From DAITAZ01 sp036824045 (GTDB lineage Bacteria; Pseudomonadota; Gammaproteobacteria; Burkholderiales; Rhodocyclaceae), in the NCBI GenBank assembly GCA_036824045.1, contig DAITAZ010000011.1, forward strand, positions 24,278 through 88,277: a stretch of 64,000 nucleotides of DNA. The letters are read 5' to 3'. The translations under genes and the position numbers were made by a program. The notes below the pieces were generated by a model. The model was not told the DNA's origin. It ran no database searches and was given only the letters and a program-made list of their open reading frames with translations. Numbering within the stretch: the first letter of the stretch is position 1; every line of letters starts with the position of its first letter. Shown piece after piece: positions 12,797 to 22,653 of the stretch.

Positions 12797-13749
12797 CGAT
12801 GCAGGACAAGCAACGCATCCTGGTGGTGGACGACGAACCCTTCAACCTGGAGATCATCGCCGAATACCTGGCGGACGCAGGGGACTTCGATCTGGCGTTT
12901 GCCGAAGACGGCGAAGCCGCCTGGGATGTGCTCAACGGCCCCGGAAGTTTCGAACTGGTGATCCTCGACCGCATGATGCCCCGGCTCGACGGCCTGAGTC
13001 TGCTCAAGCGGATGAAGGCGGATGGCCGCTTCGGCGGCACCCCGGTGATCATGCAGACGGCCGCTGCATCCGCCGACCAGGTGCGTGAAGGACTGGCCGC
13101 AGGCGCCCACTACTACCTCACCAAACCCTTCGAGCCCGATGCGCTGGTCAGCATCGTCAAGGCGGCGGTGGACGAGCAACGCCAGCGGCGCGAGCTGGCC
13201 GGGCGGCTGGACGAACAGCAGCAGGCCTTGCGCCTCATCGACGAGGCGGCGTTCTCAGTGGCCACGCCGGCCGAGGCGCGCACTCTGGTGGCGTTCCTCG
13301 CCAGCCTGTGTCCGACGCCGGACCTGGCCGCCATGGGGCTCTCCGAACTGCTGGCCAACGGCATCGAGCACGGTAACCTGGGGGTGAGCTATGCGGAGAA
13401 AACCCGCCTCAAGCTCTCCGACGGCTGGGACGCGGAGATCGGCCGCCGGCTGGCCTTGCCGGAGAACCGGGGCAAGCGGGTGCGGGTACACCTGATGCGC
13501 CAGCCATGGGAGCTGGTGTTCACCGTCACCGACGAAGGCGCCGGTTTCGACTGGGCCCGCTACCTGGATTTCGACCCGGAGCGGGCCTTTGACCCCAATG
13601 GTCGGGGCATCGCGCTGGCCCGGCAACTGGCCTTCAGCCGTCTGGAATACCGGGGCCGCGGCAACGAGGTGGTGGCCGTGGTGGCCTTGCCGGACCCGGC
13701 CGCCCAGGCGGAGGCGGCAGCTTCCGCCGCGGCGGACAGCCCCGCCTGA
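12793..13749 (+). CDS. Response regulator with RsbW-like (GHKL) ATPase output domain
   Basis: A 318-residue protein. Residues 1-125 are a receiver domain with phosphoacceptor Asp59 (LVILDRMMP), acidic pocket Asp13-Asp14 and Lys in LTKPFEP. After a short coiled linker, residues about 165-300 form a GHKL ATPase of the anti-sigma/RsbW type, with N box ELLANGIEHGN, G1-like DEGAGFD and a GRGIAL motif. No phosphoacceptor histidine domain is present, so this is not a classical kinase. RsbW-like domains phosphorylate STAS anti-anti-sigma proteins or bind sigma factors. It is translationally coupled to the upstream kinase, and a PP2C phosphatase regulator follows, which together suggest a partner-switch module. 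Confidence 0.85.
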   Translation: MTMQDKQRILVVDDEPFNLEIIAEYLADAGDFDLAFAEDGEAAWDVLNGPGSFELVILDRMMPRLDGLSLLKRMKADGRFGGTPVIMQTAAASADQVREGLAAGAHYYLTKPFEPDALVSIVKAAVDEQRQRRELAGRLDEQQQALRLIDEAAFSVATPAEARTLVAFLASLCPTPDLAAMGLSELLANGIEHGNLGVSYAEKTRLKLSDGWDAEIGRRLALPENRGKRVRVHLMRQPWELVFTVTDEGAGFDWARYLDFDPERAFDPNGRGIALARQLAFSRLEYRGRGNEVVAVVALPDPAAQAEAAASAAADSPA

Positions 13750-13818
13750 CGGACGCCGGGCCCGAACGCGACCCCCTGCTGCACGGACAGTCGGATCAAG
13801 AATACGGAAAGCTCATTT

Positions 13819-15408
13819 ATGGCTGCTGACACAACCACACCCCGCCTCAAGGTACTCGTGGCGGACGACACGACGGCCAACCGTCAGTTGATGCAGTCCT
13901 ACCTGCGTCGGCTGGGGTACGACGTGGTGCTGGCCTGCGATGGCATGGAGGCGATCGCCGCCTTCAAGCGGGAGCGGCCGGACATCGTCATCATGGACGT
14001 GATGATGCCGGTGATGGATGGCTTTGCCGCCGCGGCCTGCATCAAGGAAGCCTGCGGCAACCGCTGGGTGCCCCTGGTGTTTCTCTCTGCCCTCAATGGC
14101 GACGCCGACCTGGTGCGGGGCCTCGAGGTGGGGGGGGACGATTACCTGGTCAAGCCGCTGAGCTACCCGGTGCTGGATGCCAAGCTGCGTTCCATCCGCC
14201 GGGCGCTGAATCTGCAACGGGGGCTGGAGGACGAACTCAAGCGCTCCAAGGCCGTGTCGGACGTGGTCCTGGACGCCATCCTCACCATCGACGAGCAGGG
14301 CGTGATCGAAACCTGCAACCCGGCGGCCGAGCGGATGTTCGGCTACACACCGGGGCAGTTGCACGGGCAGAGCGTGGCCGTGCTCGTCCCGCCGCCGGAG
14401 GGTGCCGCCGAAGGCAGCGAGCTGGCGGGATTCCTGGGTACGGACGAGGCCCGTTTCCTGGGCGTGCGCCGGGAGGTGGAGGCGACCCGCGCCGATGGCA
14501 GCCGCTTCCCCGTGGAACTGGCGGTGACCGAGCTGGGCCTCAATGGCCGGCGCCGGTTTGTGGGCGTGGTGCATGACGTGAGCGAGCGGGTGGCGGCGGA
14601 AAAGCGCCTGCGCGACGACGCGGAACGCCTGCGGGCCTACCGGGAGGCCACCGAGCGGGAAAACGAGCTTGCCGCCGCCATCATGGTGCGGCAGGTGAGC
14701 AAGGATGGCCTGCACGATCCGCGACTGAGTTTCTCGGTCACCCCCGCCGAGCATTTCAGCGGCGATCTGGTGGCGGCGGCGCGCTCCCCCGACGGCGCGC
14801 TGTACGTGATGCTCGCCGACGCGGCCGGCCACGGTCTGGCGGCGGCCATCAGCGTGTTGCCCAGCCTCGGGCTGTTCTACCGTCTTGCGGCCAAGGGCCG
14901 GCCCCTGGGGACCATGGTGGGCGAGATCAACAGCGAGCTGCGCGCCTTCATGCCGGTGGGCCGCTTCGTGGCCGCCACCTTCCTGCGCATCGACGAACAG
15001 CGGGGATGCGGCGAGATCTGGGTGGGCGGCACGCCGGAGGCGTGGCTGCTGGATGGACAGGGCGGGGTGGTGAGCCGTTTCTCGTCCCGCCACGTGCCCT
15101 TGGGCATCATCGACACGGATGAGTCCGCCACCGAAACCGAGTCCTTTACCTGGGCCGGGGACGCGGCACAGATCGTCCTCTACTCCGACGGCGTGATCGA
15201 GGCGGAAAACCGGGCTGGCCAGGCCTTTGGGCCGGAGCGGCTGGTGGCGGCCCTGAGCGGGGTGCCGGGGGAGAGCCGGCTGGCCTGCGCCATGGCCGCG
15301 TTGAACCAGTATCTGGACGGGCATCCCGCCCAGGACGACCTGTCGCTGATGGTGATCGACTGCGTGCGTACTGCCGCCTCCGAGCCCCTGGTTGCCCTGG
15401 CGGGCTGA
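13819..15408 (+). CDS. Response regulator with PAS and PP2C-type (SpoIIE) phosphatase domains
   Basis: A 529-residue protein. The receiver domain (about 10-130) has phosphoacceptor Asp60 (IVIMDVMMPVMDG). A PAS domain (about 145-265) follows, with AAERMFGY and FPVELAVTELG signatures. A SpoIIE/PP2C serine phosphatase (about 300-515) completes it, with metal-binding aspartates in GDLVAAARS, LADAAGHG, SDGVIEAEN and QDDLSLMVI. RsbU-like enzymes of this type dephosphorylate STAS anti-anti-sigma proteins in response to upstream phosphorelays. It ends the signalling operon and is followed by an intrinsic terminator. No STAS gene lies next to it. Confidence 0.88.
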   Translation: MAADTTTPRLKVLVADDTTANRQLMQSYLRRLGYDVVLACDGMEAIAAFKRERPDIVIMDVMMPVMDGFAAAACIKEACGNRWVPLVFLSALNGDADLVRGLEVGGDDYLVKPLSYPVLDAKLRSIRRALNLQRGLEDELKRSKAVSDVVLDAILTIDEQGVIETCNPAAERMFGYTPGQLHGQSVAVLVPPPEGAAEGSELAGFLGTDEARFLGVRREVEATRADGSRFPVELAVTELGLNGRRRFVGVVHDVSERVAAEKRLRDDAERLRAYREATERENELAAAIMVRQVSKDGLHDPRLSFSVTPAEHFSGDLVAAARSPDGALYVMLADAAGHGLAAAISVLPSLGLFYRLAAKGRPLGTMVGEINSELRAFMPVGRFVAATFLRIDEQRGCGEIWVGGTPEAWLLDGQGGVVSRFSSRHVPLGIIDTDESATETESFTWAGDAAQIVLYSDGVIEAENRAGQAFGPERLVAALSGVPGESRLACAMAALNQYLDGHPAQDDLSLMVIDCVRTAASEPLVALAG

Positions 15409-15433
15409 CCCGGCGCCAAGCGCTTCCCCTGTG

Positions 15434-15472
15434 ACCTGGGATGGCTGCGGTTGCGGCCTCCCAGGTTTTTTT
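15434..15472 (+). terminator. Rho-independent terminator of the signalling operon
   Basis: An 8-bp perfect stem (ACCTGGGA at 15434-15441 pairing with TCCCAGGT at 15459-15466) is followed by a run of seven T. It lies 25 bp past the stop of the PP2C regulator gene. Confidence 0.85.
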
Positions 15473-15581
15473 ATGGGGTGCCGGGGTGGAGCGGGCCTCT
15501 CCCCTTCAGGGCGGGAAATGGACTAAGCTGCCGCCACTTTGTTTTTTCGCAATCGCAGCATGCAGCAAGGAGTCGAGTGAA

Positions 15582-16472
15582 ATGAAAGTCGGATTCATTG
15601 GCCTGGGGATCATGGGGCGGCCCATGGCGCTTAATCTCATCAAGGCGGGGCATAGCCTGCACGTGTGGGCACGCCGTCCGGAATCGCTCAAACCGCTGAC
15701 CGATGCAGGCGCCGAGGCCCACGCCGGACCGGCGGGCCTGGCGGCGGTGGCCGATGTGGTGATCACCATGGTGGCGGACGCGCCGGACGTGGAGGAGATC
15801 ACCCTTGGCGTCGGGGGCGTGGCCCAGGGGGTGGAGGCCGTGGCGCGGCGGGATCTGATCCTGGCGGACATGAGCACCATCGCCCCGGCGGCGGCCACCT
15901 CCATCGCCAGCCGGCTCGCCGAGCGGGGCGTGACCATGCTTGACGCGCCGGTGTCCGGTGGCGAGGTGGGGGCCATCAATGCCGGCCTCACCATCATGGT
16001 CGGCGGTGATGCGAAAGCTTTTGAGAAAGTGAAGCCCCTGTTCGAGGCCATGGGCAAGTCCGTGACCCTGATCGGGCCCAGTGGAGCCGGTCAGGTGACC
16101 AAGGCTTGCAACCAGATCATTACCGGCATGGGCGTGGCGGCCGTGGCCGAAGCGTTCAATTTCGCCCGCAAGAGCGGGGTGGAGCCGGCCCGCGTGCGCG
16201 AGGCGCTGCTGGGCGGTTTTGCCTACAGCCGCATCCTCGAAAACCACGGCGCGCGCATGCTGGAGCGTAACTTCAAGCCCGGCTTCAAGGCCTGGATGCA
16301 CCAGAAAGACCTGCGCATCGTGATGGAAGAGGCCCATCGCCTGGGGCTCATGCTGCCGGGGGCCGCGGCCACGGCGCAGATGTTCAACGCCATGGTGGGC
16401 TCCGGTCTGGGCGAGGATGATTCCATCGCCATGCTCAAGTTGCTGGAGCGGCTTTCCGGGGGCGAGCAGTGA
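15582..16472 (+). CDS. NAD(P)-dependent beta-hydroxyacid dehydrogenase (tartronate semialdehyde reductase-like)
   Basis: A 296-residue 3-hydroxyisobutyrate dehydrogenase-family enzyme. It starts at the ATG after AAGGAG (15567-15572). Features are the N-terminal Rossmann motif GFIGLGIMGRPM, the substrate-binding block DAPVSGGEVGA, the catalytic lysine segment GAGQVTKACNQ, and the C-terminal HQKDLRIVMEEA. The nearest subgroup by eye is GarR/GlxR, which reduces 2-hydroxy-3-oxopropionate to glycerate, but related enzymes act on succinic semialdehyde or glyoxylate and these cannot be separated from sequence. It overlaps the next, paralogous gene by 4 bp. Confidence 0.82.
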   Translation: MKVGFIGLGIMGRPMALNLIKAGHSLHVWARRPESLKPLTDAGAEAHAGPAGLAAVADVVITMVADAPDVEEITLGVGGVAQGVEAVARRDLILADMSTIAPAAATSIASRLAERGVTMLDAPVSGGEVGAINAGLTIMVGGDAKAFEKVKPLFEAMGKSVTLIGPSGAGQVTKACNQIITGMGVAAVAEAFNFARKSGVEPARVREALLGGFAYSRILENHGARMLERNFKPGFKAWMHQKDLRIVMEEAHRLGLMLPGAAATAQMFNAMVGSGLGEDDSIAMLKLLERLSGGEQ

Positions 16473-17338
16473 GAGTCGGCTTCGTCGGGCTGGGCGCCAT
16501 GGGAGACCCCATGGTGCGCAACCTGCTGCGGGCGGGGCACGAAGTCGCGGTGTTCGCCCGTCGCCCGGCGGCCATGGCGGAAGCGGTGGCCGCCGGTGCC
16601 GTGGCCTGCGGTTCGCCCGCCCAGGCGGCGGCCGGGGCCGATGCGGTGATCACCATGGTGACCGCCGGGCCGGACGTGGAGGCGGTGGCGCTGGGCGCGG
16701 GCGGTGTGATCGAAGGCGCGGCGGCCGGCGCCGTGCTCATCGACATGAGTACCATCCCGCCCCGGACGGTTCGCCGGGTGGCCGCCCGTTTGGCCGAACG
16801 GGGCGTGCACATGCTGGACGCGCCGGTTTCCGGCGGCGTGCCGGGGGCCCGGGCGGGCTCGCTGGCCATCATGGTCGGGGGCGAGGCGGCGGTGCTCGAG
16901 CGGATGCGCCCGCTGCTGGCGGCGCTGGGGCGGACCATTGTGCACATTGGCCCCCAGGGGGCCGGTCAAGTGGCCAAGGCCTGCAACCAGATGATCATGG
17001 TCTCGGCCATCGAGGCGGTGGCCGAGGCGCTGCGCCTGGCCAATGCTCACGGGCTGGATGCTGCAGCGGTGGTGGCGGCGCTGGCGGGCGGTTCGGCGGG
17101 GTCGCGGGTGCTGGAACTCTTCGGCGCCAAGATGGCCCGGCGGGATTTTGCGCCGCTGGTGGAGGCGCGCCTTCATCACAAGGACTTTGGGATCGTGCTG
17201 GATGAAGCCCATGGGCTGGGCGCCCCCTTGCCCGTGGCGGCCCAGGTGTGGCAGCAGTTGAACAGCCTCATGGCCCAGGGCTGGCACCAGCAGGATACGG
17301 GCAGTCTGTTGCGGGTGCTGGAAGCCGCCGGACGCTAG
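16469..17338 (+). CDS. Second beta-hydroxyacid dehydrogenase, tandem paralogue
   Basis: A 289-residue protein starting at GTG 16469 inside the upstream stop (GTGA overlap). It has the same motifs as its neighbour: GFVGLGAMGDPM nucleotide site, DAPVSGGVPGA, GAGQVAKACNQ with the catalytic lysine, and HHKDFGIVLDEA. Identity with the upstream protein is evident throughout, so the pair is a tandem duplication. Divergence in the C-terminal half suggests a different substrate or heteromeric use. The pair terminates at the bidirectional hairpin just downstream. Confidence 0.82.
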   Translation: MRVGFVGLGAMGDPMVRNLLRAGHEVAVFARRPAAMAEAVAAGAVACGSPAQAAAGADAVITMVTAGPDVEAVALGAGGVIEGAAAGAVLIDMSTIPPRTVRRVAARLAERGVHMLDAPVSGGVPGARAGSLAIMVGGEAAVLERMRPLLAALGRTIVHIGPQGAGQVAKACNQMIMVSAIEAVAEALRLANAHGLDAAAVVAALAGGSAGSRVLELFGAKMARRDFAPLVEARLHHKDFGIVLDEAHGLGAPLPVAAQVWQQLNSLMAQGWHQQDTGSLLRVLEAAGR

Positions 17339-17372
17339 CCGCCCCGGGGGCGGGGGAAGCCTGCGCAGAATG

Positions 17373-17407
17373 AAAATGGCCGCGCCTTACCGGGGCGCGG
17401 CCATTTT
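17373..17407. terminator. Bidirectional intrinsic terminator between convergent genes
   Basis: A perfect 14-bp inverted repeat (AAAATGGCCGCGCC at 17373-17386 and its complement at 17394-17407) with a 7-nt loop. The AAAA/TTTT ends give a short U-run in both directions. It lies between the dehydrogenase operon (+) and the small minus-strand gene ending at 17426. Confidence 0.85.
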
Positions 17408-17425
17408 GCCGTCCACCACCGCGGG

Positions 17426-17656
17426 TCAGACGTAGAGGACGACCCGGCGGCCCTTGCGGGGAATCTGTTTCAGCAGGTCCAGTTCCAGGCCCCACTGACG
17501 GCGGGTGGTGCCGAGCAGGCGGGCGACAACGGGGTCGTTCTCCGCACACAGGGTCAAGGGCACAGCGTTGCGACGGGGGTGCTGGTGGGCACGGGGTGGT
17601 GCCGGCGCGGGCAGCGCCGGGCTGCCCAGGAGGGAAGTGCATTGTTCCATTTGCAT
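17426..17656 (-). CDS. Small hypothetical protein (76 aa)
   Basis: No family was recognised. The protein is 76 residues with a Pro/Ala/His-rich N-terminal half. A more ordered C-terminal half (LTLCAENDPVVARLLG, then RQWGLELDLLKQIPRKGRRVV) ends in a basic tail. The start is taken as the ATG at 17656, with an in-frame ATG two codons on; neither has a strong ribosome site. Its stop abuts the shared terminator and it lies downstream of the phasin gene on the same strand. It could be a small regulatory or DNA/RNA-binding protein, but there is no direct evidence of that. Confidence 0.5.
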   Translation of the reverse strand: MQMEQCTSLLGSPALPAPAPPRAHQHPRRNAVPLTLCAENDPVVARLLGTTRRQWGLELDLLKQIPRKGRRVVLYV

Positions 17657-17801
17657 TGTTCTAACTTGTTTATTGTTGTTGGGTCGCTCCGGGCTGAGGC
17701 GATCATTTGTATGTTGCCCGGTTGTCACCGGCGGGGCGGCGGCCTGTCCCTAGGCCGTGTGTGCCGCCCCGCGGTGGTGTCTCCTCCGGCGGCCTGAGCG
17801 T

Positions 17802-18188
17802 TCAGGCCGCGGTCGCCTCCTTTTGCATGCTGTGCATGGTCTTGGCCATGTTGTCGGAGCAGGAGGTAAACACCTGGCGCGAGACCACGGTGGCGTGCTG
17901 CTGCAGGTTCTGGCTCATGTCGCAGAGGCGGGCGGTGGTATCCATCATCTCCGTCACCAGCGCGGTGTTGAGGCTGGCCCACTTGTCCATGGCGGCGCGC
18001 AGATCGTTGGTGCCGGTGATCAGCTCCAGGCCTTTGACCTGGGTTTGTGCCTGGCGGTGCACGCTGGCGATCTGCAGATCCACCATCTCCCGAGCGGTGT
18101 GTACCAGGGAAGTGGTGTCCGGGCCGAGGGCGATGTCGAAGAATTCGCGGGAGGCGTCGAGCCAGGTTTGGGTAAAGGGCAAAAGCAT
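17802..18188 (-). CDS. Phasin-family protein
   Basis: A 128-residue, almost entirely helical amphipathic protein. The start is ATG 18188, preceded by GGAG. The sequence MLLPFTQTWLDASREFF at the N-terminus and the repeated Met/Gln/Thr-rich helices match the compact phasin fold that coats polyhydroxyalkanoate granules. No PHA synthase lies in the window. The surrounding genes (a small unknown protein downstream, the methylthioribose genes upstream) give no further clue. A general stress or cell-surface role is possible for diverged phasins. Confidence 0.65.
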   Translation of the reverse strand: MLLPFTQTWLDASREFFDIALGPDTTSLVHTAREMVDLQIASVHRQAQTQVKGLELITGTNDLRAAMDKWASLNTALVTEMMDTTARLCDMSQNLQQHATVVSRQVFTSCSDNMAKTMHSMQKEATAA

Positions 18189-18406
18189 GTCGCGGACTCC
18201 ATTGTTCTGTACGTGCTGGGGGCCCCGACGCAGGCGCTGCCAGGGCTGGACGTGTCGCGCCGGAGGCTGCGACAGGGGCGGAATGATGCCTTTCCGCCAC
18301 ATGCCGGAACAATCGGGCGCGGGCCGATATTGATGTCGGCTCTTGTCCTACAGATGATGCCCGGGGAATGTTGCGTCCCCATGACGGCGGACGCGGTGCG
18401 GGGCCG

Positions 18407-19050
18407 TCAGCCCGGGAGCAGGCGCGGCTGGCCGTAGCCTTCAAAGCGCGCCATGACTTGGGCCATTTCCTGTTCCGACAGCAGCGGCGGCTCGCCCAGT
18501 TGCAGGGCGCGCCAGTAGTGCTCGCACAGGGCCTCGAATTCGATGGCGGCGGCCAGTGCCGCGGAGGCACGGGTGGCCACGACCACCATGCCATGGTGGG
18601 CCAGCAGGCAGGCCCGGCGTCCGTCGAGCGCGTTGAGGGCGGCATCCGAGAGGGCCTGGGTGCCGAACAGCGCGTAGGGCGCGCAGCGGACGTCGGCTCC
18701 GCCAAATCGCGCGATCATGTAGTGGAAGGCCGGGATGCTCCGCCGCTGGCAGGCCAGGGCGGTGGCAAAGGGGCTATGGCAATGGACGACCGCCGCCACT
18801 TCCGGGCGGTGGGCGTAAATGTCCCGGTGCAGGCGCCACTCGCTGGAGGGGACCAGGCGGCCGCTGGGCTGGCCGGCCATGTCCATGAACACCAGTTCTT
18901 CGGGTGTGATGTCCTCGCTGGCCACGCCGCTGGGGGTAATGAGGAAGCCCTCTTCCTGGCGGGCGCTGAGGTTGCCGGCGGTGCCCGGGTTCAGGCGGGC
19001 CTGGCCCAGGCCGCGGGCGGCGGCGGCAACCTGCTGGCGGAGCGCCGCGC

Positions 19051-19054
<4 letters not shown>
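18407..19054 (-). CDS. Class II aldolase/adducin-family protein (MtnB- or Ald2-like)
   Basis: A 215-residue enzyme whose ATG overlaps the mtnA stop (ATGA), so the two are coupled. It has class II aldolase features: GTAGNLSAR substrate loop, TPSGV, the metal-binding VVHCHSPFATALA histidines and the later LAHHGMVVV histidine pair. With MtnA it should act on 5-methylthioribulose-1-phosphate. It is either the dehydratase of methionine salvage (MtnB) or the aldolase of the DHAP/isoprenoid shunt (Ald2), which yields DHAP and a 2-(methylthio)acetaldehyde. The two are hard to separate without alignment, and no MtnC or MtnD is present here. Confidence 0.8.
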
Positions 19055-20103
<1,049 letters not shown>

Positions 20104-20206
20104 GAGGGGGAAGGATCGGGCAACAGGCGGCGATTTTATCAACCCGCGGCGCCGGAGCTGCTGCCACTTTCTGCCAGAATGCGTCATCGTTCGCCCGAGG
20201 TTCGCC

Positions 20207-21364
20207 ATGCTGCAGTTTCCCGGTTCGCTTCCCTCCCGCCTGCCCCAGGTGGGCACCACCATTTTCACCGTCATGTCCCGCATGGCCCAGGAATGCGGGG
20301 CCATCAACCTCTCTCAGGGTTTTCCGGATTTTTCCGCGCCGCCGGAGCTGTTCGACCGGGTCCGCCACTACATGGGCGCCGGCCACAACCAGTACGCCCC
20401 CATGGCAGGCGTCCCGGCGCTGCGCCAGGCCATCGCCGACAAGGTGCGGGCGCTGTACGGCCAGGACTACGATGTGGAGCAGGAGATCACCGTCACCGCC
20501 GGGGGGACGGAGGCCATCTTCGCCGTGGTGGCCGCGGTGGTGCGTCCGGGGGACGAGGTGATCGTGTTCGAGCCGGTGTATGACTCCTATGTGCCGGCCA
20601 TCGAGCTCAATGGCGGGAAAGCTGTGTATGCCCGGCTGGGCTTTCCCGACTACCGGCCGGACTGGGAGGCGGTGCGCCGCCTTGTGACGCCGCGCACGCG
20701 CCTGATCATGATCAACACGCCCCACAACCCCAGCGGCAGCACGTGGACGGCGGACGACATGGCGGCCCTGGCGGAACTGGTGCGGGGTACCGATATCCTG
20801 ATCGCCTCCGACGAGGTGTACGAGCACATCCTGTTCGATGGCCGTCGCCACGAAAGCGTGGCCCGCCATCCGGAACTGGCCTGCCGCAGTTTTGCCCTCA
20901 GCAGCTTTGGCAAGACCTACCACGTGACCGGTTGGAAGGTGGGCTACGTGCTGGCGCCGGCGGCCCTGACGGCGGAACTGCGCAAGACCCACCAGTTCAT
21001 CGTGTTCACCGTCAACACCCCGGTGCAACTGGCCCTGGCGGACTGGCTCCAGGATCGGGGGCGCTACCTGGACCTGCCCGCCTTCTACCAGGCCAAGCGG
21101 GATTTCTTCCGCGCGCAACTGGCGGGCTCCCGGTTTGATCTGTTGCCCTGCTCCGGCACCTATTTCCAGTTGGCCGGCTACCACCGCATCGCGGACGAGC
21201 CGGATCAGGTCTTTGTCGAGCGCCTCACCCGGGAGGTAGGCGTGGCCGCGATTCCGCTCTCCGCCTTCTACCGGGATGCTCGGGACGACCGGGTGATTCG
21301 CTTCTGCTTTGCCAAGAGCGAGCAAACGCTCGCTGCCGCGGGCGCCCTTCTGCGGGCTCTGTAG
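20207..21364 (+). CDS. PLP-dependent aminotransferase, methionine/kynurenine type (YbdL/MtnE-like)
   Basis: A 385-residue class I/II fold-type I aminotransferase. The PLP Schiff-base lysine is Lys236 in SSFGKTYHVTGWK. Other cofactor residues are visible in NTPHNPSG and SDEVYEHI. The N-terminal region NLSQGFPDF and the overall layout are closest to E. coli YbdL, a methionine aminotransferase. It is divergent from mtnA with a shared 103-bp promoter region. That fits the last step of methionine salvage, transamination of 4-methylthio-2-oxobutyrate, although other keto-acid substrates are possible. Confidence 0.85.
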   Translation: MLQFPGSLPSRLPQVGTTIFTVMSRMAQECGAINLSQGFPDFSAPPELFDRVRHYMGAGHNQYAPMAGVPALRQAIADKVRALYGQDYDVEQEITVTAGGTEAIFAVVAAVVRPGDEVIVFEPVYDSYVPAIELNGGKAVYARLGFPDYRPDWEAVRRLVTPRTRLIMINTPHNPSGSTWTADDMAALAELVRGTDILIASDEVYEHILFDGRRHESVARHPELACRSFALSSFGKTYHVTGWKVGYVLAPAALTAELRKTHQFIVFTVNTPVQLALADWLQDRGRYLDLPAFYQAKRDFFRAQLAGSRFDLLPCSGTYFQLAGYHRIADEPDQVFVERLTREVGVAAIPLSAFYRDARDDRVIRFCFAKSEQTLAAAGALLRAL

Positions 21365-21613
21365 GTCTCTTCGCCGGCGGGTGTGGCGCGGCCGCGCCCC
21401 GTCGGGGCGGGGGCGGTGCAGCACTCCCCTCCCGGTTTCTTTCCTCCTGTGCTTGGTGTGGCGCGGGTTGGCTTGCATCGGGCAGTCAACCGTGGCGTAG
21501 CGCACGTGCCCTCCGCAGCCGGCCTGCTACGGTCAGCATGTCATGCGTGTCTGGTCGCCAGGCCCGCATGCCTGATTTGCGCCAACAATACTGATACGCA
21601 GGAGAAAGAGCTC

Positions 21614-22507
21614 ATGACATTTTCGTTCTACAACTGGTACGGCAGTTGGAACACCCGCTATGGGTCCAATTGCGACGATGACATCACCGGCAACAATTGC
21701 AGCGAAACCTTCTACGGTTACGGTGGTAACGACAGCATTCGGGCCGGCGGCGGTGAGGACACCGTCTATGGCGGCAGTGGCGACGATTTCATCGACGGCG
21801 GCTACGGGAATGACCGGCTCTATGGCGGTTCGGGCGCGGATTTCGTCGTCGGCGGGGAAGGCTGCGATCTGGTGGATGGCGGCAGTGGCGCGGACCTGCT
21901 GTTTGGTGAAAATGGCAACGACGTCCTCTACGCTGGCACCGGGTTGGATATTGTCTCGGGTGGCGATGGCGACGACGCCCTCTACGCCAAGGATAGCTGC
22001 GGCACCGTGGTGGACAGCTGCTACGACGGCCAGGGCTTTGATTACTTCGACGGCGGCACCGGCAACGACCGGCTGGACGCCACCGGCAGCAACGTGAAGC
22101 TCTACGGCCTGGGCGGCGAAGGCTGCGACGTGCTGGTGGGGGGCAATAACGCCGACCAGCTGTTCGGCAACGAGAACAACGACGTGCTGCGCGGTGGCAA
22201 AGGCGCGGACAGCCTGTACGGCGGCGAGGGCGATGACCGCTTCGTGTTTGCCCACAACGCCTGGTGTCCTTCCAATTCCGACTTCCAGTCCGGCGTGCGG
22301 GACAACATCTTCGATTTCGGCGACCACGACCGCATCCAGTTGCAGGGCCTCTCCAGCCGGAACGTTTCCGTCTGCGAGCAGGCGGAAGGCACGCTGATCA
22401 CGGTCTGCGCCTCCGGCGCGGGCACGGGCGAGATCTTCGTCTGGGGCGCGAATGCCTGTGAGGTTCAGCAGGCGCTGGACATCACTTCCTGTTACTACGG
22501 CGTGTAA
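21614..22507 (+). CDS. RTX-type calcium-binding repeat protein, cysteine-rich
   Basis: A 297-residue protein starting at the ATG after GGAGAAAG (21601). Most of the chain is glycine/aspartate nonapeptide repeats of the haemolysin type (GGSGDDFIDGG, GGYGNDRLYGG, GGSGADLLFG, GGEGDDRFVF), which form a calcium-binding parallel beta-roll. There is no N-terminal signal peptide, as expected for type I secretion substrates. It has no enzyme domain and carries 11 cysteines, several at repeat turns (GEGCDL, GEGCDV) and a cluster near the C-terminus, whereas RTX proteins usually avoid cysteine. No type I secretion genes are nearby. The role is unknown, possibly a surface or matrix protein. Confidence 0.8.
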   Translation: MTFSFYNWYGSWNTRYGSNCDDDITGNNCSETFYGYGGNDSIRAGGGEDTVYGGSGDDFIDGGYGNDRLYGGSGADFVVGGEGCDLVDGGSGADLLFGENGNDVLYAGTGLDIVSGGDGDDALYAKDSCGTVVDSCYDGQGFDYFDGGTGNDRLDATGSNVKLYGLGGEGCDVLVGGNNADQLFGNENNDVLRGGKGADSLYGGEGDDRFVFAHNAWCPSNSDFQSGVRDNIFDFGDHDRIQLQGLSSRNVSVCEQAEGTLITVCASGAGTGEIFVWGANACEVQQALDITSCYYGV

Positions 22508-22522
22508 ATTGTGCCGTTGGCG

Positions 22523-22552
22523 CTTCGCCCCGCTTGATCGGCCGGGGCGAAG
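22523..22552 (+). terminator. Strong hairpin after the RTX gene
   Basis: A 10-bp perfect stem (CTTCGCCCCG at 22523-22532 with CGGGGCGAAG at 22543-22552) starts 15 bp past the stop. There is no T-run, so it could be a Rho-assisted terminator or an mRNA 3'-end stabiliser. Confidence 0.5.
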
Positions 22553-22653
22553 TGCGCATCATCTGCCCAGCCGCCGGCTTGGGTAGAGGGACCAGGGTCG
22601 CGGCAAGCGGGGCGGCCCCCCGCAGTGCTCACACCACCTGCCGGGAGTCCCGC

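Noticed and set aside
21779..22240. Apparent tandem DNA repeats
   Set aside because: They are the coding repeats of RTX nonapeptides, not a CRISPR or intergenic repeat array.
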